This document shows positions 11,100 to 20,830 of a DNA stretch of 64,000 bases, one piece after another; the stretch's first letter is position 1; the number at the start of each line of letters is the position of its first letter. Under the pieces are notes generated by a model. The model was not told the DNA's origin. It saw nothing but the letters and a program-made list of their open reading frames with translations, and did no database searches. A program made the translations under genes and the position numbers. The stretch is from Dama dama (taxonomy: Eukaryota; Chordata; Mammalia; Artiodactyla; Cervidae), in NCBI RefSeq assembly GCF_033118175.1, contig NC_083693.1, positions 53,995,981-54,059,980 of the forward strand, given 5' to 3'.

Positions 11100-11345
11100 T
11101 TTCTCTGACTCTCTTGTACTTCTTTCACTTTAAAAGACTCTTGTGATTAAATTGGACCCCCCCCCGCCCCCGCCAGATAATACGAGGTAATCTCCCTGTA
11201 ATTCTAACTACAACCTTAATAGCTCTTTGGTGTAATATAACATATTCAAGGGTTCCAGGAACAGAATATGAACATCTTTGGGAGTCATTATTCTGCCTAG
11301 CGTAGTCTATCTTCTGGACCCTAAGTATACCAATACACATCCCAT
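11100..11345 (-). mobile_element. MaLR (MLT1-like) LTR fragment, antisense
   Basis: Contains reversed MLT1-type wording such as 'taacatattcaagggttcc' and 'aacatctttgggagtcatta'. A C/G-rich run ('cccccccccgcccccgcc') sits at about 11157-11175. It is old and degenerate. Similarity may continue weakly to ~11480. Confidence 0.5.
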
Positions 11346-11529
11346 GTGTAAAACATACTCACCACATCACAAGATCTCCAATTAAAGCATCAGCACAAAT
11401 AAAAAATTCATTAAATCTCATTAGCTCAAAAATCCCAATCACAACTATCATCTAAATCATGTATGGGGGATTTTTCTGCCTACCACATACGTGTTACATA
11501 CTGAGGAATGAGAATAAGTAGATCAAGAT

Positions 11530-11862
11530 AAATAAATGACAGTATATTTCTCATCTGAAACAATACAAATGAGAAAATAGTGGAGCAACCTCTTTCAAGT
11601 ACTGAGGGAAAAAATTGTTAATTAGAATTCAATACCCATCAAAATATATGTATTTTATTTAATCTCAAATAAGACAAAAAAGAAGAGAAGGAACAAAAGC
11701 AAATGGGATATACAGAAAACATAGTAACATGATAGAGTTTAATCATACCAATGATGGCATGAAATGTAAATGTTTGAACACCCTAATAATTACAAGGCAT
11801 AGATTACCAGATCGGATTAAAAGACTAAAACTCAATTATATGCTGCTTACAAGAAACACAGT
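11530..11862 (+). mobile_element. Old L1M fragment around ORF2 start
   Basis: Sense L1M-like block with 'aatgatggcatgaaatgtaa', 'gcatagattaccagatcgga' and 'tatatgctgcttacaagaaa', the order seen near the start of ORF2 in ancient L1. No open frame. It is cut at 11863 by the poly(T) of the young antisense L1. Confidence 0.6.
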
Positions 11863-13054
11863 TTATTTATTTATTTTTTTATTTTTTTATTTTTTTTATT
11901 AGTTGGAGGCTAATTACTTCACAACATTTCAGTGGGTTTTGTCATACATTGATATGAATCAGCCATAGATTTACACGTATTCCCCATCCCGATCCCTCTG
12001 GGTCTTCCCAGTGCACCAGGCCCGAGCACTTGTCTCATGCATCCCAGCTGGGCTGGTGATCTGTTTCACCATAGATAGTATACATGCTGTTCTTTTGAAA
12101 TATCCCACCCTCACATTCTCCCACAGAGTTCAAAAGTCTGTTTTGTATTTCTGTGTCTCTTTTTCTGTTTTGCATATAGGGTTATCGTTACCATTTTTCT
12201 AAATTCCATATATATGTGTTAGTATGCTGTAATGTTCTTTATCTTTCTGGTTTACTTCACTCTGTATAAGGGGCTCCAGTTTCATCCATCTCATTAGGAC
12301 TGGTTCAAATGAATTCTTTTTAACGGCTGAGTAATATTCCATGGTGTATATGTACCACAGCTTCCTTATCCATTCATCTGCTGATGGGCATCTAGGTTGC
12401 TTCCATGTCCTGGCTATTATAAACAGTGCTGCGATGAACATTGGGGTGCACGTATCTCTTTCAGATCTGGTTTCCTCAGTGTGTATGCCCAGAAGTGGGA
12501 TTGCTGGGTCATATGGCAGTTCTATTTCCAGTTTTTTAAGAAGTCTCCACACTGTTTTCCATAGCGGCTGTACTAGTTTGCATTCCCACCAACAGTGTAA
12601 GAGGGTTCCCTTTTCTCCACACCCTCTCCAGCATTTATTGCTTGTAGACTTTTGGATAGCAGCCATCCTGACTGGCGTGTAATGGTACCTCATTGTGGTT
12701 TTGATTTGCATTTCTCTAATAATGAGTGATGTTGAGCATCTTTTCATGTGTTTGTTATCCATCTGTATGTCTTCTTTGGAGAAATGTCTGTTTAGTTCTT
12801 TGGCCCATTTTTTGATTGGGTCATTTATTTTTCTGGAATTGAGCTGCAGGAGTTGCTTGTATATTTTTGAGATTAATCCTTTGTCTGTTTCTTCATTTGC
12901 TATTATTTTCTCCCAATCTGAGGGCTGTCTTTTCACCTTACTTATAGTTTCCTTTGTAGTGCAAAAGCTTTTAAGTTTCATTAGGTCCCATTTGTTTAGT
13001 TTTGCTTTTATTTCCAATATTCTGGGAGGTGGGTCATAGAGGATCTTGCTGTGG
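11863..13054 (-). mobile_element. Young bovine L1, 5'-truncated, antisense
   Basis: Begins with a T-rich tract (reversed poly(A)) at 11863-11898, then the bovine L1 3'UTR ('agttggaggctaattacttc'), then the reversed C-terminal ORF2 region, which is open on the minus strand. A 60-bp stretch of its 3' end is identical to the short L1 insert at 58975-59076, which supports youth. At 13053-13055 it joins BovB sequence directly instead of ending in a clean TSD. Confidence 0.9.
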
Positions 13055-13143
13055 TTTCTGAATTGAGTTTTAAGCCTGCTCTTTGCACTCTCCTCTTTAA
13101 CTTTCATCAAGAGAATCTTCAGTTCCTCTCCACTTTCTGCCAT
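12199..13143 (-). pseudogene. 314-codon chimeric open frame: BovB RT segment fused to L1 ORF2 C-terminus
   Basis: An ATG-started, uninterrupted minus-strand frame. Residues 1-30 are BovB RT thumb region (MAESGEELKILLMKVKEESA onward). From about residue 31 it is L1 ORF2p C-terminal sequence through a normal stop. The ORF2p cysteine motif is complete: C171, C175, H183, C188 (C-x3-C-x7-H-x4-C). The junction at about 13053-13055 falls in frame after a 2-bp deletion in the BovB part. Upstream of the ATG the same frame reads YTDD in place of BovB YADD, and a TGA lies further upstream. L1 ORF2 C-termini bind nucleic acid and are needed for retrotransposition. This protein would lack the endonuclease and most of the RT, so no activity is expected. 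Whether it is transcribed is unknown. It is most likely a junction relic, not a gene. Confidence 0.75.
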
Positions 13144-13800
13144 AAGAATAGAATCATCTGTGTATCTGAGGTTGTTGATATTTCTCCTGACAATCTTGAT
13201 TCCAGCTTGTGCTTTATCCAGCCCAGTATTTCACATGGTGTACTCTGCATATAAATTAAATATGCAGCGTGACAATATACAGCCTTGTGGTACTCCTTTC
13301 CCAATTTTGAACCAGTCACTTATTCCATGTCTTCTTCTTGACCTGCATACACATAAGGTGGTCTGGTATTCCCATCTCTAAGAATTTTCCACAATTTGTC
13401 ATGATCCACATATTCAAAAGCTTTTAGTGTAGTCAATGAAGCAGAAGTAGTTGTTTTCCTGGAATTCCTTTGCTATCTCTATGATCCAGTGAATGTTGGC
13501 AATTTGATCTCTGGTTCCCCTTCCTTTTCTAAACCCAGCTTGTACATCAGTAAGTTCTTGGTCCATGTACTGCTGAAGCCTAGTTTGAAGGATTTTGAGC
13601 ATAAACTTGCTAGCATGTGAAATTAACCCAATTGTATCATAGTTTGAACATTCTTTGGCATTGCCCTTATTTGGGATTGGAATGAAAACTGACCTTTTCC
13701 AGTCCTGTGGCCACTACTAAGTTTTCCAAATTTGCTGACATATTGAGTGCATCACTTTAACAGCATCATCTCTTAGGATTTTAAATAGCTCACCTGCAAT
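13055..13800 (-). pseudogene. BovB RT region, antisense
   Basis: Reversed BovB from the thumb region back to the region upstream of the RT fingers. The 13602-13414 frame shows the N-terminal RT block (VQAGFRKGRGTRDQIANIHW). The catalytic box reads YTDD. A TGA replaces an Arg codon just upstream of it ('accatgtgaaat' on the minus strand). It is joined to L1 at its 3' side and to an oppositely oriented BovB at 13803. Confidence 0.9.
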
Positions 13801-13802
13801 GA

Positions 13803-14158
13803 TAAAGCACAGAAATGAATAAGGACCTAACAGAAGCAGAAGGGATTAAGAAGAGGTGGCAAGAATACACAGAAGAACTATGCAAAAAAATCTTAATGAC
13901 CTGGATAACCATGATGGTGTGGTCACTCACTTAGAGCTGGACATCCTGGAATGTGAATTCAAGTGGGCCTTAGGAAGCATGACTATGAACAAAGAGAGAG
14001 AAGGTGATCAAATTCTAGCTGAGCTATTTAAAATCCTAAAAGATAATGCCGTTTAAATGCTACATTCAGTGTGCCAGCAAATTTGGAAAACTCAGCAATA
14101 CTGCAGTCCATGGGGTCACAAAGAGTTGGACACAACTTATTGATGGAACAATAACAAC
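13803..14158 (+). mobile_element. BovB, sense, internally deleted, head-to-head with previous copy
   Basis: Sense BovB from the linker upstream of the RT ('gacctaacagaagcagaag', 'aagaggtggcaagaatacac') to 'tttggaaaactcagca', then a jump to the 3' terminus ('atactgcagtccatggggtc') and an ATAACAAC tail. It overlaps the antisense partner for the 'gagctatttaaaatcct' segment, so the two are separate copies or an inversion-duplication. Confidence 0.85.
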
Positions 14159-14429
14159 GACAGCAAGAATGTCCAGATATTTGAAATATTTGTGGCTTTT
14201 TTCTTCTAAAGATCAAAATATTTAAAAAGAATATTTACTTTAAGAATTATCAGAGTTCAGTTCTACATGTAAGAGAAAAAGGACCAAACTGATAATTAAC
14301 TAACGTTTAATAAAAAGTCACATTATATAAATTTAAGGTGTATGTGAATCTCTTAAACATTTTTGAATCTAACTTAGTCTGGGATCTCATACTTTTCACC
14401 TTGAATCTTGAAATACCTTTTCAAGGTCC
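14159..14429. other. Unique sequence, nothing recognised
   Basis: AT-rich; no coding or repeat signature recognised. Confidence 0.4.
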
Positions 14430-14930
14430 CTAATCAATTGACTTTAAAATCAGTAGATCATCAAGATTATCCTGAATGGGCCTGGCTTAATCAGGTGAGA
14501 CTCTTAAAGGCTGGTCTGGACCCTCCCTGAGTTGAGAGACTCTCTTTCTTGCTGGCTTTGAATAAATAAGCTGTCACAAAATAAGTGATCATGTGAAGAA
14601 GCCCATGTAGCAAAGAACTGTGAGTGACTCCTTTGGAGCTGAGGGTGGCCTTCAGCAAGAAACTAAAACCCTCAGTTCTATACTGCAAGGAACAGAATTC
14701 TGCTGACAGTGTGAGGGAGCTTGGAAGTGGAACTCTCCCCAGTCGAGCCTCTGATGACCCAGTGGATGCTTGGATTGCAACTTGGTGAGGCCTGAAAGCA
14801 GAGAGCTCAACCCAGTTCGCTTCTGACCTGCAGAAACTGTGAGGTGATGGATGCGTGTTGTGTGTAGCTGCTAAGTCTGTGGTGACTTGTTACACAACAA
14901 CAGTGACCTCATACAGTCCCCTCATCTCTC
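14430..14930 (+). mobile_element. MaLR (MLT1-like) LTR, sense, degenerate
   Basis: The phrases 'gattatcctgaatgggcctg', 'cttaatcaggtgagactctt', 'ccccagtcgagcctctgatg' and 'gtgtgtagctgctaagtctg' occur in the order found in old MaLR LTRs. No internal region is attached, so it is read as a solo LTR. Confidence 0.55.
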
Positions 14931-14989
14931 ATCTCTTCTGATTTTTCTTTCATGCTTCAGATAGCCTGGTTTTTCTCAATGAAAATGTT

Positions 14990-15730
14990 GGTAGTATTGA
15001 GGTTTCTCCTCTGCGTAAAATCTTGCAATAACTTCCCATGGTCTAAAAGATGAAGTCGACACTTGTCAAGTGTGTTAAGAATCTTTCTGACCTGGCACTC
15101 ACCTCCCTTTTCCTGTCCTCCTCAGACTTCTCTTGTGCATCCTGTGTTTTTATAGTGGAAGCCACTGTGTACCAAACACTTTCACTTCCATGCCTTTGTA
15201 TGTGTCCTGTTCCTCGGATTGCTTATCCTTTCCACCCCCTTGTAGGCAGTAGGATTATTTCCTGGTATTCCTGTGTCTTACTTCTGGGTGTATTGTGGGA
15301 TGGCACTTCCCTTTTCCAATAAAGGTAGGTATGGCCATGTAACTTGTTTTGGCAAATGAAAACAGAGCAGAAGTGACAAATACCTCATAGATAGAGACTC
15401 GAAGAGCCATTGAATAATTTATGAAATCCCCTTTTCTTGCTGTAGTAATTAGTGGTGCTCCAGACAAAGGAGACTCTGTCTGTCTGGGTCCCAGAGTGAG
15501 GATATGTGAAGGGTCCCCAAGCCAAGCTGACAGGTTTGGGAGCAACTATAAATCTTTGTTGTTCTAAGCCACCAAGACTTGGGGATTTGGGGTTCCTGGA
15601 GGATAATTTATGTTATACTGAAGGATATGTCACTCCCTCTTGTTGAGATATACATCCTATAGACTCAGCTCAAATTCCTGACTTCTCTAGACAGTGAAAG
15701 ATTTTCTTCTCTGTGTGCCAACAGATGTTA
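14990..15730 (+). mobile_element. L2 LINE 3' region, split by an LTR-like insert
   Basis: 14990-15250 reads like L2 3' sequence ('gacctggcactcacctccc', 'gcctttgtatgtgtcctgtt'). Similarity resumes at about 15650 ('gactcagctcaaattcctga'). The interval 15255-15620 is a separate LTR-like element. Confidence 0.5.
15255..15620 (+). mobile_element. MaLR-like LTR, sense
   Basis: Typical wording: 'ggccatgtaacttgttttgg', 'gtctgtctgggtcccagagt', and near its end 'gttgttctaagccaccaaga'. Short and lacking internal sequence. It sits within an L2 and so is younger than the L2. Confidence 0.5.
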
Positions 15731-15739
15731 AACCTACCT

Positions 15740-15864
15740 CTTTATCTCTGTAGTATCTATCTCATAGATTGCTGTGAGGGTTACTTGAGTAAATAGATAA
15801 AGCACTTACTAACAATAGCTGGCACATTATAAGTCCTCAAAAAGGATTAGCTATTCTCATCACT
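15740..15864 (+). repeat. MIR SINE, 3' part
   Basis: Sense MIR-like series: 'ctatctcatagattgctgtg', 'ggcacattataagtcctcaa', then an ATTAGCTATT end. Mammal-wide, very old. Confidence 0.6.
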
Positions 15865-16081
15865 GGGGCTTCCCAGGTGGCTCAGTGGTAAAGAATCTGC
15901 CTGCCATTGCAAGAGATGTGGTAGACGTGGGTTCCATCCCTGGGTCAGGAAGATCCCCTGGAGGAGGAAATGGCAACCGACTTCAGCATTCTTGCCTGGA
16001 AAATTCCATGGACAGAGGAGCCTGGCAGGACATAGTTTATGGTGTCACAAAGAATTGGATATGACTGAGCACACACACATG
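15865..16081 (+). repeat. Bov-tA SINE, full length
   Basis: Starts 'ggggcttcccaggtggctca', has a slightly damaged B-box ('gggttccatccctggg'), a complete BovA body, and ends in a CACACACACAT tail. It forms an inverted pair with the antisense copy at 16555-16763. Confidence 0.93.
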
Positions 16082-16129
16082 CATTCTAATTATTATAGCA
16101 CCTCTCTTGTTGTATTGCAATCGTCTGTT

Positions 16130-16275
16130 AAATATTTGTCTGTTTAGACAATGCTTATTTGGAGCATTATTTGGAGAGCAAGGACTATGTTCTTTTTCAT
16201 CATTGTATCATAGACACCTGGCCCAGTGCCTAGAACATAGAAGGTATTTACTACATATTTGCTAATAAATGTATA
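16130..16275 (+). mobile_element. L2 LINE 3' terminus
   Basis: The signature 'gcaaggactatgttctt', 'cccagtgcctagaacatag', then 'aaggtatttactacatattt' is the L2 3' end in sense orientation. Confidence 0.72.
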
Positions 16276-16439
16276 TTTAATATATTCCAGAAATGCCAAT
16301 TTCTAAGTTTTCCACGCAAAAATCCCCAATTTGTATTTTGTCACCATAATTTATAGTGTGTTTGAGAAAGTTATGCTTCTCATTATTTTCATAGCTGTTG
16401 AACAATGAGGGGCAGTTACTGGACTACATTTAAGATTTT

Positions 16440-16815
16440 AGTAGACTTAAAGTCAGCCTGTGACCTTTGACAAGTTGTTTAATCTTTTTAAACTTCTTTA
16501 TCTTCAAGATGGATGCCTACCTACCTCATGTGATTGTTATAAGGAATTAACTAAGTGTGTGTGCTCAGTCATGTCTGAGTCTTTGCAACCCCACGTAGCC
16601 CGCTAGCCTCCTCTGTTCATGGGATTTTCCAGGCAAGAATACTGGAGCAGGCTGCCACTTCCTGCTCCAGGGGATCTTTCCGACCCAGGGATCAAATCTG
16701 TGTCCCTTGTGTCTCCTGCATTGGCAGGCAGATTATTTACCACTGCACCACCTGGGAAGCCCCATTAACTAAATAATTTTTTGTAAAATAGCACAGTACT
16801 TGGACAAAGGAAAAG
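16440..16815 (+). repeat. MIR SINE split by a Bov-tA
   Basis: 16440-16554 carries a MIR core ('gtgacctttgacaagttgtt', 'gcctacctacctcatgtgat'). It resumes after 16773 ('aaaatagcacagtacttgga'). The Bov-tA at 16555-16763 interrupts it. Confidence 0.68.
16546..16772 (-). repeat. Bov-tA SINE, antisense, 9-bp TSD
   Basis: The element at 16555-16763 reads reversed BovA tail (GTGTGTGTGCTCAGTCATGT), body, reversed B-box ('cagggatcaaatctgtgtc') and head ending 'cacctgggaagcccc'. It is flanked by ATTAACTAA at 16546-16554 and 16764-16772, inside a MIR. Confidence 0.93.
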
Positions 16816-17394
16816 AATGAATTTTTTAATGGTTGACTTACATATTGTGAAATGATTACTAAGTAAGTTTAATTAGCACCTGTCATCTCGTATAGATACA
16901 ATAAAAAAAAAGAAGAAAAAAACTTTTTTCTTAATTATTTATAATTTGTTATTATTAGTTCTTATATTTACCTTTGGCTTTTCTTAGCTATCTTTAAGTG
17001 TCTGTTTGAAGAATTAGGAGTGTAATATGTCCCCCTTTATTTTTCATAGAAATGATATGACAATAATTTTGCCACATGCCTTGAGTTGCATACTCTCATT
17101 GTAAGTAACATGAAATAATATTGTGTATATTTAACTATTTGAATTAAAAACAATACCAGATGTTTCTGTTGTCATTGTGTGAGAAATTCACTCGTGTATT
17201 TAGCATTGTCAATATAATACAGTTCTACAAAGAACACTCAGCTTGTCCTAAGATGTTAGATGTGAAAAGCACATTTTACCTATCTTTTTTGCAGTATCAC
17301 CATTACATTGTTTCTATCTCAAAGAACCAAATATTATCTGTATTAAATCTAGATGTACCATTTTTTACAGCTCCTTGCATCTTTAAAGGTAGCT
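16816..17394. other. Unique AT-rich sequence
   Basis: Includes an A-rich run near 16902-16925. No gene or known repeat recognised. Confidence 0.4.
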
Positions 17395-17685
17395 GCCAAA
17401 AATACCAGAGAAGGAAATGGCAACCCACTCCAATATTCTTGCCTAGAGAATCCTGTGGATGGAGGAGCCTGGTGGGCTGCTGTCCATAGGGTCACACAGA
17501 GTTGGACACTACTGAAGCGACTTAGCATTCATGCATGTATTGGAGAAAGGAATGGCAACCCACTCCAGTATTCCTGCCTGGAGAATCCCAGGGACAGAGG
17601 AGCCTGGTGGGCTGCCATCTATGGGGTCACACAGAGTCAGACACGACTGAAGCGACTTAGCAGCAACAGCAGCAGCCAAAAATAC
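17395..17685 (+). repeat. Bov-A2 SINE (dimer) with perfect 11-bp TSD
   Basis: Two BovA units (17406-17535 and 17542-17674) separated by a short 'attcatgcatg' linker, ending in AGCAACAGCAGCA. Exact TSD GCCAAAAATAC at 17395-17405 and 17675-17685. Same architecture as the copy at 2195-2493. Confidence 0.93.
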
Positions 17686-18481
17686 TGTCAGTGGGTAATC
17701 TTTAAAACCTTCTAGAAACCCTGTTCAGTTCTTTTCAAATGAAATTGCAATCTAGTTAAAACTAAATATCCCTTTAGAAACAGAAGAGTGAAGAAGATTA
17801 AAAAAGAAAATGGTTTAAAATGTGACTCATTCTTCTGGTTTGAGGTTTTAAAGAGACATGCAAGGAAGAGCAAAATATAGATTTTTATTTCATGATGAGT
17901 AAAAAAAATTACCTTAGTGGGAAAGTGATACCATTTTGCATGAAATACTGCAATTTCTTGAAAGAGTAATCAAAAAACTTATTTGGATCATTGTTAGCAA
18001 AGTTCACACTAAGTTTCTTCAAAACATAGCTCCTAATGTTTCTCCGAGCTTTTCATAGATCTATAATGGTAGAATAAGGAAAATATTTGATTTTAGGAGA
18101 TATTTCCTCTGCATCATAATGAAACTTCCAATTATCATCCCTTCACTATTTTAGCAAGATTTATATTACTGTAGATGAACTTTTAGTCCTTTTTTCTTTT
18201 ATATACCATGTTCCAAAATTAATTACAATAGTCTGAAGTATAAATTGTTGTGAATGAGTGTTTGGAATTGATTTTTTTCTTATAAAATATTTTAAAAGTT
18301 AGAAGTAGCCTTAAGTGGTTGGACCAGTTTAAGATGTACTTTACTTTTAGAAGAAACTAAAGCACTTTGTTTCACCATCTATTATAGCTTTTCTTTGTCA
18401 GTTTCTTCTGTTGTAAAGAATACAGTTTGTTATTATCATAGTCAAAATGATAGAATGTATATTTGAAAAATAAGATTCTCT
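17686..18481. other. Unique AT-rich sequence
   Basis: No repeat recognised and no coding signal. Confidence 0.4.
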
Positions 18482-19759
18482 TAAATTCTTGACTCATAAT
18501 TCTCCAAGCCAGGCTTCAACAGTACGTGAACCATGAATTTCCAGATGTTCAAGCTGGAGTTTGAAAAGGCAGAGGAACCTGAGATCAAATTGCCAACATC
18601 CGTTGGATCATTGAAAAAGCAATAGAGTTCCAGAAAAACATCTACTTTTGCTTTATTGACTATGCCAAAGCATTTGACTGTGGATCACAACAAGCAGTGG
18701 AAAATTCTTAAAGAGATGAGAATACTAGACCACCTGACCTGCCTCCTGAGAAACCTGTATGCAGGTCAAGAAGCAACAGTTAGAACTGGACATGGTACAG
18801 CAGACTGATTCCAAATTGGAAAAGGAACACATCAAAGCTGTATTTTGTCACCCTGCTTATTTAACTTATATGCAGAGTACATCATGAGAAATGCTGGACT
18901 GGATGAAGCATAAGCTGGAATCAAGATTGCCGGGACAAATATCAATAACCTCAGATATGCAGATGACACCACCCTTATGGCAGAAGGTGAAGAAGAACTA
19001 AAGAGCCTCTTGATGAAAGTGAAAGACGAGAGTACAAAAGTTGGCTTAAAACTCAACATTCAGAAAGCTAAAATCATGGCATCTGGTCCCATCACTTCAT
19101 GGCAAATAGATGGGGAAACAATAGAAACAGTGACAGACTTTATTTTTTTGGACTCCAAAATCACTGCAGATGGTGACTGCAGCCATGAAATTAAAAGACA
19201 CTTGCTCCTTGGAAGAAAAGTTATGACCAACCTCGACAGCATATTAAAAAGCAGAGAGAGACATTACTTTGCCAACAAAGGTCCATCTAGTTTAGGCTCT
19301 GGTTTTTCCAGTAGTCATGTATGGATGTGAGAGTTGTACTATAAAGAAAACTGAGTGCCGAAGAATTGATGCTTTTGAACTGTGGTGTTGGAGAAGACTC
19401 TTGAGAGTCCCTTGGACTGCAAGGAGATCCAACCAGTCCATCCTAAAAGGAATCAATCCTGAATACTCATTGGAAGGACTGATGTTGAAGCTGAAACTCC
19501 AATACTTTGGCCACCTGATGCAAAGAACTGACTCATTTGAAAAGACCCTGATGCTGGGAAAGTTTGAAGGTGGGAGGAGAAGGGGACGATAGAGGATGAG
19601 ATGGTTGGATGGCATCATCGTCTCAATGGACATGGGTTTGAGTAGGTTCCAGGAGTTGGTGATGGACAGGGAAGCCTGGCATGCTGCAGTCCATGGGGTT
19701 ACAAAGAGTTGGATATGACTGAGCGACTGAACTATAACTAACTATAAATTCTTGACTCA
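18482..19759 (+). pseudogene. BovB LINE, 5'-truncated, with perfect 15-bp TSD
   Basis: The element at 18497-19744 runs from just upstream of the RT fingers ('ccagatgttcaagctggag') through an intact YADD codon block at 18956-18967, the C-terminal coding region and the 3' end ('gactgagcgactgaac'). The TSD TAAATTCTTGACTCA is exact at 18482-18496 and 19745-19759. The frame is broken by a TAA shortly before YADD ('gatgaagcataagctgg') and by a 1-2 base loss at 'ttgactgtggatcac'. It is a textbook dead-on-arrival 5' truncation. Confidence 0.95.
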
Positions 19760-20418
19760 GATGACTTAGTGAATTACTGTTGGAGTTGTTATTTTCATAC
19801 CAGGAAATTTCCAGGTTAGAAATTCCATATGCAGAATTGGCAATTCTATGTTTATTTGAATACACAATAATGGGATTACAGAGCCACTGTCAGCAATATT
19901 TTCTGGTGCCTTAAAGGTTGGCACTAAACACTTAAAAATCTGACTGTTAGTTAACAAGTAATGATGTAATTGGTTTGTGTTTCTAGCACTTATTGTACCC
20001 GTATGAACAACAAAATAAGAACAAAGGTAATTTCTTCTGGGATCCATTATTTACTTCCTTTCCTCTAAAGGTAAATGCTGCACTAGAAGAGTAATTTAGA
20101 AAAAACCCTTTTATGAACAGAACATGCCACATTTCAGCTTCTTAACTCATAACAGCATCTGCATTTCCAAAGGTATAATTTGTCAATCATGACAAAATCA
20201 CCATATTGCCATCTAATATAGCAAAGAGGTAAACATCGTTGCCAGAGCCATCCTGTACATAGTGCAGGGTGTTCCATGTGCTGGGGTTTGGAAATCAGAC
20301 AGACCTTGGCTTCTTGCCTAGTTTCTCCTTCTTGCTGTGTGAAACAGCCAAGTGACTCAGGGTCCTTTGGTCTTAGGTGTACAAATTTTAAAATGGTGAT
20401 AAAAACATTTCAACCCTA
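19760..20418. other. Unique sequence, nothing recognised
   Basis: No known repeat or domain-bearing frame. Confidence 0.4.
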
Positions 20419-20623
20419 GGGTGTGGCTCAGATGGTAAAGAATCTGGCTGCAGTGAGGGAGACCTGGGTTCGATCCTTGGGTCCTGAAGATCCCCTGGAG
20501 AAGGAAATGGCAACCCACTCCAGTATTTTTGCCTGGGAAATCCCATGGACAGAGGAGCCTGGTGGGCCCCAGTCCATGGGGTGGCAGAGAGTCCGACACG
20601 ACTGGGTGACTGACACACACACA
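20419..20623 (+). repeat. Bov-tA SINE, full length
   Basis: Head 'gtgtggctcagatggtaaag' with a plausible A-box, B-box 'ggttcgatcct', complete body and 'gtccgacacgactgggtgac' plus a CACACA tail. The flanks AAAAACATTT (20401) and AAAAGCATTT (20623) look like a one-mismatch TSD. Confidence 0.93.
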
Positions 20624-20705
20624 AAAGCATTTATCTCCCAAGGTTGCTGTGATGGTTAAATAAACCCTTGTAGAATATACTGTTTGGTACAGCATAAGTA
20701 CTCAA

Positions 20706-20830
20706 TCCCCTAGAGGAAGAAATGACAACCCACTCTAATATTCTTGCCTGGGAAATTCCGTGGACAGAGCAGCCTGGCGGGTTACGGTCCATGCGGTCGC
20801 AGAGTCGGACATGACTTAGCACACACACAC
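20706..20830 (+). repeat. BovA monomer or Bov-tA 3' part
   Basis: Sense BovA body from 'cccctagaggaagaaatgac' to 'gtcggacatgacttagc' plus an ACACACAC tail. The tRNA-like head is missing. It lies 80 bp after the preceding Bov-tA. Confidence 0.9.

Noticed and set aside
14491..14688. Minus-strand 65-codon frame as a small gene
   Set aside because: It lies within a MaLR-like LTR and has no recognised homologue.
17353..17715. 120-codon open frame with repeated 'NPLQYSCLENP' words
   Set aside because: It is translation of the two BovA units of a Bov-A2 SINE. The same peptide recurs in many SINE copies in the window.
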